A stretch of 64,000 nucleotides of DNA from JAGQPD01 sp020426865 (GTDB lineage: Bacteria > Planctomycetota > Planctomycetia > Pirellulales > Pirellulaceae), in the NCBI GenBank assembly GCA_041399065.1, contig JAWKTN010000004.1, positions 868,001-932,000 on the forward strand, in the 5' to 3' direction. The notes below the pieces were generated by a model that was given only the letters and a program-made list of their open reading frames with translations, had not been told where the DNA came from and made no database searches. How positions within the stretch are numbered: position 1 is the first letter of the stretch; every line of letters begins with the position of its first letter. Positions 18,358-26,076 of the stretch are shown in pieces. Made by a program: the position numbers and the translations under genes.

Positions 18358-19601
18358 GCTCGCTCCTCTACTGACTCAGCGTCCCAATCCATCCGCGGTA
18401 GCGGATCGTCGTAGCTCGCCCACGCGTTTGGCCCTTGCTCGATCTCCTCATCGGTCAACAAGCAATCTTCAAGCATCGACTCAATGACTGGCTGATCCAT
18501 CTCGATACCGATGAAGACAATCTCTTGGCGGCGGTCACCATACGGTCCATCGAACTCTCGCCGGATATCAGCAAGCAATTCGGCATTCTCGGGGACATCT
18601 TCTGGCCACTCCTCTTCCGGTGCGGCTGCCCACCACAATCCGGCTGGGTTGACCTGCACCGAGACCCCTGCCTGCGACCACGTATAGGCGTAGTCGTGTC
18701 GCGAGGCGATCCACAGGAACCCCTTCGACCGCAGCACACCGGCTAGGATGCCATCTTCGAAATCGAGCTTTGCCCACAGGCGACCCGCGTGAAAAGGTCG
18801 GCGTGCTCGGTAGACGAAGCTCGTGATGCCGTACTCATCGGTCTCGGGTTGCTCCTGCCCTCGCGGCACCTCCAGCCAGCCGGGCTGAGCGCTTGCCTCG
18901 TCGAGCGAGAAGAGGCCAGTTCCCATAATCTGCGAAGGATCAACTCGGCCACGCACGGTTTCAATAATGCGAGCCTTCGGGTTGAAATTGCGCAGAATGC
19001 CCAGCAGTGTGAGCTTCTCCGCCTCGTCAATCTGGTCGCATTTGTTGAGCAAGATGACGTTGGCGAACTCGACCTGATCCGTGAGCAAGTCAACGACGTT
19101 TCGTTCGTCCTCGTCACTAAGGCCCATCTGTCGGTCGACGAGATCGTCGGATGAACCAAAGTCACGGAGGAAGTTCTTGGCATCAACAACCGTCACCATC
19201 GTGTCGAGCTGGGCGATATCGGAGAGACTTTGTCCTGCTTCATCCGCAAAGGTGAAGGTCTCCGCGACCGGCATCGGCTCGCTGATGCCGGTCGACTCGA
19301 CCAGCAGGTAGTCAAAACGGCCATCCCTGGCCAATTCTGCCACTTCTTGGAGCAAGTCTTCGCGGAGCGTGCAGCAGATGCATCCATTCGACATCTCGAC
19401 AAGCTTTTCTTCGGTGCGACTTAGCGCTGCCTGGCCGCCGCGAACCAGCGAAGCGTCGATATTGACCTCACTCATGTCGTTGACGATCACGGCAACCCGT
19501 GAGCCTTGACGGTTCGCAAGCACGTGGTTGAGAACGGTTGTCTTACCGGCTCCGAGGAAACCGGAGAGAACAGTTACAGGGAGTTTTGATGACATAGGCA
19601 T
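18354..19601 (-). CDS. zigA: COG0523 metallochaperone GTPase, ZigA type
   Basis: 415 residues. G3E-family P-loop GTPase: Walker A GFLGAGKTTVLNH at residues 14-26, Walker B ESTGISEP, NKCD for guanine recognition, and the metal-binding CxCC motif (NGCICCTLRED) at about residue 74. The extended N-terminal block VAVIVNDMSEVNIDASLV and the C-terminal Trp-rich AGLWWAAAPEEEWPED are characteristic of the zinc-starvation subgroup called ZigA. These proteins use GTP hydrolysis to deliver scarce Zn(II) to client enzymes. Gene order with MerC and a divergent Fur-type regulator supports zinc control. Start: GTG 19604 and ATG 19601 are adjacent; ATG is preferred. Confidence 0.88.
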   Translation of the reverse strand: MPMSSKLPVTVLSGFLGAGKTTVLNHVLANRQGSRVAVIVNDMSEVNIDASLVRGGQAALSRTEEKLVEMSNGCICCTLREDLLQEVAELARDGRFDYLLVESTGISEPMPVAETFTFADEAGQSLSDIAQLDTMVTVVDAKNFLRDFGSSDDLVDRQMGLSDEDERNVVDLLTDQVEFANVILLNKCDQIDEAEKLTLLGILRNFNPKARIIETVRGRVDPSQIMGTGLFSLDEASAQPGWLEVPRGQEQPETDEYGITSFVYRARRPFHAGRLWAKLDFEDGILAGVLRSKGFLWIASRHDYAYTWSQAGVSVQVNPAGLWWAAAPEEEWPEDVPENAELLADIRREFDGPYGDRRQEIVFIGIEMDQPVIESMLEDCLLTDEEIEQGPNAWASYDDPLPRMDWDAESVEERA

Positions 19602-19651
19602 CACTCGCGCGATTGAGGTCTATTGTTTACGCTTTGAACGATGACGGAGAG

Positions 19652-20086
19652 TTACTCTGCTGAGGAATTACGGAGGGACTCATCGAGCCCCGCGACGATC
19701 AGGCCCGAAGACGTTGGATAGGCTGTGCGGAACACCTCCTCGCCATTACGAAACGCGATGTAACTGGGGCATACAGAAACGCCAAACTGCCTTGCAATCG
19801 CAGGCTGCTGGTTCAGATCAATGCGACGAACCACCAGTTCCCCTTGCTGGCTGGCCGCTAAGCGGTCGATCTGCTCGCACATCTCATCGCAGCGAAAGCA
19901 GCCAAAGGGGACGCAGAACTCAATGAGAACCGCGTCATCCCCAGCGACAGCGTCGGCAAACTCGTCTGCCGAGACATACGGGACTGACTCGACTGCGGGA
20001 GTGTCGGACTCAGTTCTTGTCTCTTCCTGGCAGCCAGTCGATAGCAAGAATGCGACAGTAATCGCTGCTCCCAAAATGGACCTCAT
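19652..20086 (-). CDS. Thioredoxin-like lipoprotein with CFRC motif
   Basis: 144 residues from ATG 20086, in an ATGA overlap with the preceding gene. A lipobox FLLSTGC gives a lipidated Cys at residue 19. The thioredoxin fold follows, with the active-site helix IEFCVPFGCFRCDEMC: CxxC is CFRC, flanked by two more Cys, so four Cys sit within 13 residues (58-70). The cis-Pro is present (GVSVCPSYIAF). The four-Cys arrangement could bind metal as well as do redox chemistry. In the operon it may keep metal-site thiols of partner proteins reduced, or itself handle zinc; both are inference. Confidence 0.75.
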   Translation of the reverse strand: MRSILGAAITVAFLLSTGCQEETRTESDTPAVESVPYVSADEFADAVAGDDAVLIEFCVPFGCFRCDEMCEQIDRLAASQQGELVVRRIDLNQQPAIARQFGVSVCPSYIAFRNGEEVFRTAYPTSSGLIVAGLDESLRNSSAE

Positions 20087-21048
20087 CGATTTCGCCCCCG
20101 ACCAGCGAGGAGGCATCCGAAGACAGCACCGGCAAAAAGCAGCAACGACGATGGTTCGGGCACCACGCTGAAGTACGCGAATGAATCCCCGTTAGCGTCG
20201 GAAAAGCTGCCGACGAATACGCCGGAATCATTGATTCCGTCGATCGAGGTTTGCACTGCGTTAGGAGCAGCGATGCCCGCGAGAAGACGGTCTGCGGTGC
20301 GAATGAATCCGAACTCCTCAGTGAACCCAGGCAGAAAATAGGAACCGACAACTACGCCCGCATTGTTGATGTCGTTCGCGGACGTGAAGTTACCATCAAT
20401 TTGAAAAAGGTCGAAAGTGACACCATCGCTGCTGATGAATGCTGAACGAAACTCTCGTCCAACGAGGATTCCTGAGTCATTTGTGCCCCAGATGAAAGTG
20501 AAGACGTCGGAGGGCCCGTCAACCGTCGTCAGACTGCCACCGCCAATCGAATCAACTGCGCCAAGGTACTCGAAGTCTCCAACGGTCGTGTCGTACCACC
20601 CGACAACTGTTTGACCATCGTTGGTCACTTCTGTGATCGCCGCGTCGGGTTCTGGGTCTCCGGGAGGCGCGTAGGCAAACTCCAAGTAACTGTTGTCGTC
20701 GATATCGAACACCCAACCAAACGACACCGCTGTAGTGGGATTGTCCTCGATTGCCGATAACCCGGCGACCTGCCCAAGGTCGTTGATGCGATGAGTCTGC
20801 GCTGAGCGGCCATTTGGCAAGCTAAATGTGTAAATCGTTCCGCTTGGCTCCCTGACCCAGATGTCGAACTGGTCGGTTCCATCCACGAGGTACGAGCCAA
20901 CAATCTGTCCGAGGTTGTTAACGCCCGTGGCACGCTCCTGGGTACCACCGGGGACATCGATGATAGTGAAGTCGAAGGCAATTGCGCTGGCTGTGGTGGC
21001 CAACATGACGACGAGGGTGCTTAGCGCATTGAATGATTGCTTGAACAT
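20083..21048 (-). CDS. HAF-repeat PEP-CTERM exported protein
   Basis: 321 residues from ATG 21048 (TTTGGAG nine bases upstream); a second in-frame ATG lies at 21063. Signal peptide ALSTLVVMLATTASAIAF. The body is a run of HAF-type repeats (ATGVNNLGQIVGSY, THRINDLGQVAG, VTNDGQTVVGWYD, DINNAGVVVGSYF, GINDSGVFVGSF), a beta-propeller-like extracellular module. The C-terminus has VVPEPSSLLLFAGAVFGCLLAGRGRNR: motif, membrane helix and basic tail, the sorting signal processed by exosortase. No exosortase gene is in the window. Paralogue of the next gene. Confidence 0.85.
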   Translation of the reverse strand: MFKQSFNALSTLVVMLATTASAIAFDFTIIDVPGGTQERATGVNNLGQIVGSYLVDGTDQFDIWVREPSGTIYTFSLPNGRSAQTHRINDLGQVAGLSAIEDNPTTAVSFGWVFDIDDNSYLEFAYAPPGDPEPDAAITEVTNDGQTVVGWYDTTVGDFEYLGAVDSIGGGSLTTVDGPSDVFTFIWGTNDSGILVGREFRSAFISSDGVTFDLFQIDGNFTSANDINNAGVVVGSYFLPGFTEEFGFIRTADRLLAGIAAPNAVQTSIDGINDSGVFVGSFSDANGDSFAYFSVVPEPSSLLLFAGAVFGCLLAGRGRNR

Positions 21049-21109
21049 GGAATGAATCTCCAAAGAGTGTGGTTTAAGTGATCATGACAATGGAATACAG
21101 GCGGCTCGC

Positions 21110-22057
21110 CTACGCTCTACGCAGTCTTCTCGACCGAAACGCCACGACGGCAAAGGCCAAGATGCCCGTGGAAGATGGCTCGGGTACTGGAGTAGCAAAA
21201 TACGAACGCAGATTCTCATTACTATCTTCAAAGCTGCCAACAACGATGCCAGCGTCGTTAATGCCCAGAGCGAGGGTGAACTCCGCACCGGGGACATCAA
21301 GAAACGAGAACAGCCCCGATTCATCGCGAAGGAATCCTCGCGATCCGCTGAAGTCAAGATTGGCCACATTGCCGACAATCTCACCGAGGTTGTTGATATC
21401 GTTTGGCAACGTCGACTTGTCTGCTGCAATAGAGAACGACGTAAACGTGCCATTCTCATAAATCACACCCGGTGTCGAGCCATCTGGCTCAAGCGACCAT
21501 CCAACTTGAATGCCGTCATCGTTGATTCCACGCGTGACCGTGCCGCTGCCCAACGAGTTGAACAGCACCGTGGAAAAATTGGGGTTAGCAATATCGTACT
21601 GATGGCTAGTAATGAAAAAGCCACTCGAGAAATCGAATACGTATCCAGCAATCATGCCGGTATCGTTAATGCCCCAAGCGTAGTTGGTATCAAACCCCGG
21701 TCGATCAATATTTTCCACACCGGCACCACGGTCAACAAAGCCATGCTGAAAACCGGCTTCCTGCCAATACCCTGTGAATTCGCCAGCGTCGTTGATACCG
21801 AAGAGCCGAGTACCGGTGGCTCCCAGTACGGCATAGTCCGTAAACGTGTCTGCGACGCTGTCCCAAATGAATCCGCGACGGACCCCGGTGCTATCCAAGT
21901 AGCTGCCCACCGCGGTCCCGTGATTATTGATTCCGAACAGTTCGGTTTCTGTCGCGCCTGCAAACGGAACGTCGATAATTTGATAAGAGTACTGAGCTGC
22001 CGTAACAGGAACAGCCAGAATACACATGCTGAATGCTGCGAAGAGACGGTACATCAT
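21110..22057 (-). CDS. HAF-repeat PEP-CTERM exported protein, second copy
   Basis: 315 residues from ATG 22057 (AAGGAT about eight bases upstream). Signal peptide RLFAAFSMCILAVPVTAA, then HAF-type repeats (FGINNHGTAVGSYL, FGINDAGEFTGYWQ, WGINDTGMIAGYVF, RGINDDGIQVGWS, DINNLGEIVGNV, LGINDAGIVVGSFE) and the exosortase signal TPVPEPSSTGILAFAVVAF with a basic end. Same architecture as the following gene, from which it is separated by 61 bp, so the pair is a tandem duplication that has diverged. Ligand unknown. Confidence 0.85.
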   Translation of the reverse strand: MMYRLFAAFSMCILAVPVTAAQYSYQIIDVPFAGATETELFGINNHGTAVGSYLDSTGVRRGFIWDSVADTFTDYAVLGATGTRLFGINDAGEFTGYWQEAGFQHGFVDRGAGVENIDRPGFDTNYAWGINDTGMIAGYVFDFSSGFFITSHQYDIANPNFSTVLFNSLGSGTVTRGINDDGIQVGWSLEPDGSTPGVIYENGTFTSFSIAADKSTLPNDINNLGEIVGNVANLDFSGSRGFLRDESGLFSFLDVPGAEFTLALGINDAGIVVGSFEDSNENLRSYFATPVPEPSSTGILAFAVVAFRSRRLRRA

Positions 22058-22120
22058 TTTGTGGATCCTTGGTAGCAAAAAAACTAGAAACGAGTTAGAT
22101 GTGCAAACGAACGACAGCGA

Positions 22121-23107
22121 TCATGATCGCCGCATCGTCCGCCGAGTCAGTGTGATTAGCCCCAGGCCAGCAAACAGCGTCAGCGTTGATGGCTCTGGCA
22201 CGGGCGACGATCCAAATCCGAAGAAGATGACGCCTGGATTCGTTCCAACGAGCTGCCAAGTGCCATCGGTGAGATCGTAGCGAGCTACGCCTCCCAGCCG
22301 CTGAGAACCGGTACCATCGTCGATGAAATTGACGGCACCAAACAGCGCGTCGAACTGACCGTCCTCGTTTTCGTCGACACCGGTTAGCGCGGAAAAACCG
22401 CTGTAAGAGAACGGGCCGTTGGTCACGCTGCCCACCGCGCCAACGGCGCCAACTACGGAGGCAGCGCCTGTATCTGGATCGAGAGAGATCAGCGAATCGG
22501 TATCAAGGTCAACGCCGTACAACGTGTTCCCAACCGCCCCGAGGCTGATTAGGAAAGGCTCTGCCGTACCGAGAGGGTTCCCCGCTGCGGTGTCGATTGC
22601 ATCGCCGATTTCTGTGGCGCTACTTGAGATGGGAGCAGCTACTCCCGTGGTGATGTCGATGCTGAAAAGCTGCTGCGTGTCGAAATTGGCGTCGAACGGC
22701 AGCAGGAAGCCGCGTCCGTCCGGCAGAATCTCGAAACCGGTGGAGTTGAGCCCATTGCTAGCGCCGATGTTCGTCTGCACCGCCGTGGTTGGTTCAATAA
22801 CCCGCAATTGCCCACCTGAGAAGCCAAGCAAGCGTTGGTCGGCAGTCCCGGCAAGTGCGGCGGGAAGCCCCGTCGTGACGGGTGACACCGGGGTCGCAGT
22901 ACCAGTGAGCGTGTTGATGGCGTAGACGTAGTTTTCGCGGCTGTCATCGTGGCCGGGTTGCCCTGGAGGTATGCCGGGGTCGCCGGGAATGAGCAACTGG
23001 CCCGATGCAAAGATCGTCGCCGCCGCAACGGTAGCGGGAGAAAGAACGATGGCGACAATAGCTAGCGGTACGAGCACGAGTGCGTGCCGAAGGCATTTAC
23101 GCTTCAT
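22121..23107 (-). CDS. PEP-CTERM exported beta-propeller-like protein, first gene of the metal operon
   Basis: 328 residues from ATG 23107, with CAGGAG nine bases upstream; the frame is open to 23596 but that part crosses the operators and the divergent regulator. Signal peptide LVLVPLAIVAIVLSPATVAA. The body repeats segments such as YAINTLTGTATPVSPV, LFSIDITTGVAAPISS and LISLDPDTGAASVVG, typical of a seven- or eight-bladed propeller. The end is PVPEPSTLTLFAGLGLITLT plus a basic tail, an exosortase sorting signal. The gene starts 68 bp downstream (in its own direction) of the first TGCAAT dyad, so it is predicted to be directly repressed by the neighbouring Fur-type regulator. Confidence 0.82.
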   Translation of the reverse strand: MKRKCLRHALVLVPLAIVAIVLSPATVAAATIFASGQLLIPGDPGIPPGQPGHDDSRENYVYAINTLTGTATPVSPVTTGLPAALAGTADQRLLGFSGGQLRVIEPTTAVQTNIGASNGLNSTGFEILPDGRGFLLPFDANFDTQQLFSIDITTGVAAPISSSATEIGDAIDTAAGNPLGTAEPFLISLGAVGNTLYGVDLDTDSLISLDPDTGAASVVGAVGAVGSVTNGPFSYSGFSALTGVDENEDGQFDALFGAVNFIDDGTGSQRLGGVARYDLTDGTWQLVGTNPGVIFFGFGSSPVPEPSTLTLFAGLGLITLTRRTMRRS

Positions 23108-23175
23108 GAGGTCGACTCCTGATGTCAGTCTAGTGGGGAATGATGGAAAGCCCGTCCGTGCGACCAGCACGCACA

Positions 23176-23190
23176 TGCAATAGAATTGCA
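23176..23190. promoter_or_regulatory. Candidate Zur operator 1
   Basis: TGCAATAGAATTGCA, a perfect 6-3-6 inverted repeat, between the PEP-CTERM gene and the divergent Fur-type gene. First of three copies. Confidence 0.7.
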
Positions 23191-23202
23191 GAATACCGGT
23201 AA

Positions 23203-23217
23203 TGCAATTGGATTGCA
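23203..23217. promoter_or_regulatory. Candidate Zur operator 2
   Basis: TGCAATTGGATTGCA, again a perfect 6-3-6 inverted repeat, centred 27 bp from operator 1, close to 2.5 helical turns. Confidence 0.7.
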
Positions 23218-23263
23218 AGTGGAGGGTGCGACCATCTGGCCATATAGCCCTGAAGTATGCACA

Positions 23264-23278
23264 TGCAATGCACTTGCA
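23264..23278. promoter_or_regulatory. Candidate Zur operator 3
   Basis: TGCAATGCACTTGCA, the same dyad with one mismatch, 60 bp before the regulator's GTG; well placed for autoregulation. Confidence 0.65.
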
Positions 23279-23337
23279 ATCGCTGTGCTCGTTGGCTAGA
23301 TTGGATGTTTCCGTCCCTTCTAGGAGCCAACTCAACC

Positions 23338-23853
23338 GTGTCCAAATCAAACGTGCAAGTTCCCGAGCCAGATGCGACGTGGGCGAAGCAGGCCCTTCGA
23401 GACTCAGCTCTTCGTGCCACTGCTGCAAGAGTTGCCGTGATGAAGCTGCTGGGCGCAGCGGGAACTCCGATGAGTCATGCCGAAGTCGTTGAAGCGTTGA
23501 CGGAATTCGGGTTTGACCAATCGACGCTGTTCCGCTGTCTGAACGAAATCGCCGATGCCGGGCTGGTATCCCGACTTGATCTTGGCGACCAGGCAAGACG
23601 CTTCGAGCTGCGAAAGACGGGCGGTGAGGTCGAGTTCACTCACCCACACTTCATGTGCGTCGACTGCGGCGAGCTAACTTGCATGAAAGACTTCTCGGTG
23701 CAGATCACGCCTTCGCGCGGCCCGCGGCGTGACAAGCTTGGCACTGTCACCGAAATCATGATCCGAGGGCATTGCGGGAATTGCGATACGAGAAGCAGTC
23801 CAGAGAGAAGCAGTCCAGACGCGCTACCCAACTGCGCAACTTGGCGAAACTAG
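23338..23853 (+). CDS. zur: Fur-family regulator, probably Zur
   Basis: 171 residues from GTG 23338 (AGGAG about eleven bases upstream); the longer frame overlaps operator 3. N-terminal winged helix: LRATAARVAVMKLLGAAG and the recognition helix FDQSTLFRCLNEIADAGLVSRL. The metal part has THPHFMCVDCGELTCM and a second CxxC, GHCGNCD, which make the structural Zn site. Zinc rather than iron is inferred from the divergent ZigA/MerC operon. The last roughly 20 residues (from TRSSPERSSPD) are encoded by copies of a local DNA repeat, so the original C-terminus seems to have been overwritten; the core looks intact. Confidence 0.85.
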   Translation: MSKSNVQVPEPDATWAKQALRDSALRATAARVAVMKLLGAAGTPMSHAEVVEALTEFGFDQSTLFRCLNEIADAGLVSRLDLGDQARRFELRKTGGEVEFTHPHFMCVDCGELTCMKDFSVQITPSRGPRRDKLGTVTEIMIRGHCGNCDTRSSPERSSPDALPNCATWRN

Positions 23854-23908
23854 GCAGAAGCAGTCCAGACGCGCTACCCAACTGCGCCAGAAGCAGTCCA
23901 GACGCGCT
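23791..23908 (+). repeat. Cluster of AGAAGCAGTCCAGACGCGC-type repeats
   Basis: Four direct copies, of different lengths, of a unit beginning AGAAGCAGTCCAG, at 23791, 23806, 23856 and 23889. The fullest copy (23806-23854) continues through CGCTACCCAACTGCGC and CTTGGCGAAACTAGG. It overlaps the end of the regulator gene. Confidence 0.8.
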
Positions 23909-24912
23909 GGGCTGCTCAAAATGGTTGAATCTCCTGTGACAATGTTTGGGCAAGTTTTGTTCCTTTCTTTGTCGACGGTAGGGCCGCTTGACGCTGGGGC
24001 GCCGAACGAAACTCCCAGTTTGTCGCGGACCCACCGGACGACGTCGGTTGTTTTTACGGCGGCGAAAGCCCGTGCGATGAATTCCTGCGTAGGACGCGTG
24101 ACGGCTGCGGCCATCGCCAAGACGCTCTTGGTGAATCCTCCCTGGCTCTGTTGTCCCTCCAGTCGTTTTCCCTTTCCGATCAACGATTCTAAGACTTCCG
24201 TGCTGGCAGGTAACCGCTCCCCGGGACGAGCTTGCTCCGATTGCTCCTGGACGAATTTCACCAAGTCGTCCGCCACCCGTTGTGCTCTCTCCGACGTCGC
24301 CACAGGATGCAAGGCGTCCCGCAATTCGGCCGCTGCCTCGCGGTGATAGCCCCGCACACGGAGTGACTCCAGGGTGACGTTGGCCGTCTGCAGTAAACTC
24401 TGCCAGGCGTCGAGCGACTCGTCGTATTGTCGCAACCAACCGAGTGTGAGATTCAATTTGCCCAGATTGAGCTCTTGGCCCGGATAGGGTTGCGGGACGT
24501 CCAAGAAGGGGCAGCCCCATGTGCCCCCCGGAAGCTGGTGGGAGCATGGAGGACCAAGTTCACGAACAGCTCGATCACGCCATAACTGTAATGATGGTGT
24601 GCGGGACGTTCTTGCCAGCTCGGAGCCGACAACGGCGCGATGGAGGGTACCAACTCGGTGGCGGAGACCTCCGCCTCATTTTTGTTGCGACAGCGCGAGT
24701 TCCAGTTCTCGGACTCGTTGACGTAAAGACAGGGCTTTGGTTTGCCAATCTTGGCGGCTCTTCTCGACCGCCGCTGTCTGCTTGACCAACTGACGACACT
24801 TACGCTTCACCAGGTGGTGCCTCTCCTTCCAGAGATCACGGCTCCGCTGAAAGAACCGCACCAATTTCGCCACCGGACTCTTGAATTCTTTTGCTTCCCT
24901 ACCCGCAGACAT
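23824..24912 (-). mobile_element. Decayed planctomycete transposase remnant
   Basis: Three minus-strand pieces in different frames line up as one ancient transposase. 24676-24912 (78 codons) is an N-terminal coiled coil with FFQRSRDLWKERHHLVKRK and VEKSRQDWQTKALSLRQRV. 24453-24653 in another frame contains AHHHYSYGVIELFVNLVLHA. 23824-24504 holds a C-terminal part with ASTEVLESLIGKGKRLEGQ and QSQGGFTKSVLAMAAAVT. This order resembles a transposase family common in planctomycetes, from memory; the catalytic middle is missing. Repeat copies lie on both sides. It is not functional. Confidence 0.65.
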
Positions 24913-25027
24913 CGCAGCACTCCTTTTCCAATACCAGCGGTCACGCACAAAACCAATAATGGAACAAAAGTAATCCCGATCACCAACGGCAATTTTGGCC
25001 AAAACCGACCAATTTTGAGCAGCCCAC

Positions 25028-25065
25028 AGACGCGCTACCCAACTGCGCAACTTGGCGAAACTAGG
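25028..25065 (+). repeat. Distal copy of the local repeat
   Basis: 38 bp identical to the core of the repeat at 23817-23854 (AGACGCGCTACCCAACTGCG onward), in the same orientation. The two copies bracket the transposase remnant. Confidence 0.8.
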
Positions 25066-25114
25066 GGATCTACCTGACGCTGGCCGATCGCAAATCGCCC
25101 AAATCACCCAGTTT

Positions 25115-25257
25115 GTGAAGTCAAGTTGGGCGTCTGGAGACGGGGGCGTGAAGTCAAGTTGGGCGTCTGGAGACGGGATCGGCGTCTGGAGACGGGATCT
25201 GGAGACGGGACTGTCTGGAGACGGGAGATTGGGCAGGCGTCTGGAGACTGGCCAGCG
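25115..25257 (+). repeat. Tandem TCTGGAGAC repeats
   Basis: A 33-bp unit starting GTGAAGTCAAGTTGGGCGTC occurs twice in tandem (25115 and 25148), then degenerates into further copies of GGCGTCTGGAGACGGGATC. TCTGGAGAC occurs six times. Each CGTCTGGAGACG is a small inverted repeat, and the unit resembles the reverse complement of the 23.8-kb repeats. No CRISPR-like spacing. Confidence 0.75.
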
Positions 25258-25322
25258 ACTGGTCCACCAGGCCAGGCTGGGGCTCTGTTGGCGCCTTCGC
25301 TCAAACCTGCTATCGTCCCGAC

Positions 25323-26072
25323 ATGAACGCGTCCTTGCCAAGATCGAAAAGAGATTCCAAGTGGACGCCCGTCGTCATTGGACTTGGTGTCGCTGCGTCG
25401 ATCCCATTTGCAATTTTCTTACCCCAGCTACTAATCGTCGTGGCGATTCAGGCCGCACTGGTAGTTGTCCTGTCGCATCTCACTGCAAACCAGTTACCCC
25501 GTGCATTGCGAACGCAAGCGAAGACCAACTGGTACCGGATCGATGGCACAATATCCGATCGACGACGACGTGCCGAGATTCAGGCGATCAAGAAGCTCCG
25601 ACGAAGTATGCTCGGCGTAATTGCCTGTTTGTTTGTCGTCAGCAATTTGGGGCTCGCCGTCGTCCACTCATGCTTCGTTCCCTTACCACTCTGCGTCTCC
25701 GCGTTGGCCAAGCTACAAGTTTCCGATGAACACTGGAAAGAGTCTTTGCGGTACGAGGAAGCTGAGTTTGACCGGATCAGAGCCTCTGAGATGACGGAGC
25801 AGGAGCTGCGGGACTACAAGTTCTTTGTTTGGAAGATGCGTCCGGCGTGGCTATTGATCGCGGTTAGCTGGCTTGCTGCGGTTAGTTGGCTGCTCCGATC
25901 AACGTATCAAAAGCTCGTGCATGAGTTTCAACGGGAGTTAAAGATTCGCACTCATACGTATCGCGTTCGCGACGAACGCAGTGGCAGGGATCGGGGGAAA
26001 TCTCTCTGGCCCCGGCACAGTCAAACGACAGCCGGCAGTAGTCGTCATAGCGAGCACGGTGAATTAGCGTGA
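25323..26072 (+). CDS. Membrane protein of unknown function
   Basis: 249 residues. About four membrane segments: two near residues 18-52 (VVIGLGVAASIPFAIFLPQL), one near 95-118 (SMLGVIACLFVVSNLGLAVV) and one near 175-195 (AWLLIAVSWLAAVSWLL). Between them is a basic cytoplasmic loop RIDGTISDRRRRAEIQ and an acidic region with RYEEAEFDRIRASEMTEQE; the tail is basic and low-complexity. I recognise no family. It lies between the repeat cluster and the convergent glycoside hydrolase, with no obvious operon partner. Confidence 0.6.
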   Translation: MNASLPRSKRDSKWTPVVIGLGVAASIPFAIFLPQLLIVVAIQAALVVVLSHLTANQLPRALRTQAKTNWYRIDGTISDRRRRAEIQAIKKLRRSMLGVIACLFVVSNLGLAVVHSCFVPLPLCVSALAKLQVSDEHWKESLRYEEAEFDRIRASEMTEQELRDYKFFVWKMRPAWLLIAVSWLAAVSWLLRSTYQKLVHEFQRELKIRTHTYRVRDERSGRDRGKSLWPRHSQTTAGSSRHSEHGELA

Positions 26073-26076
26073 TAGC

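Noticed and set aside
25115..25257. CRISPR array
   Set aside because: Repeat units are adjacent and degenerate, without unique spacers of constant length, and no cas genes occur.
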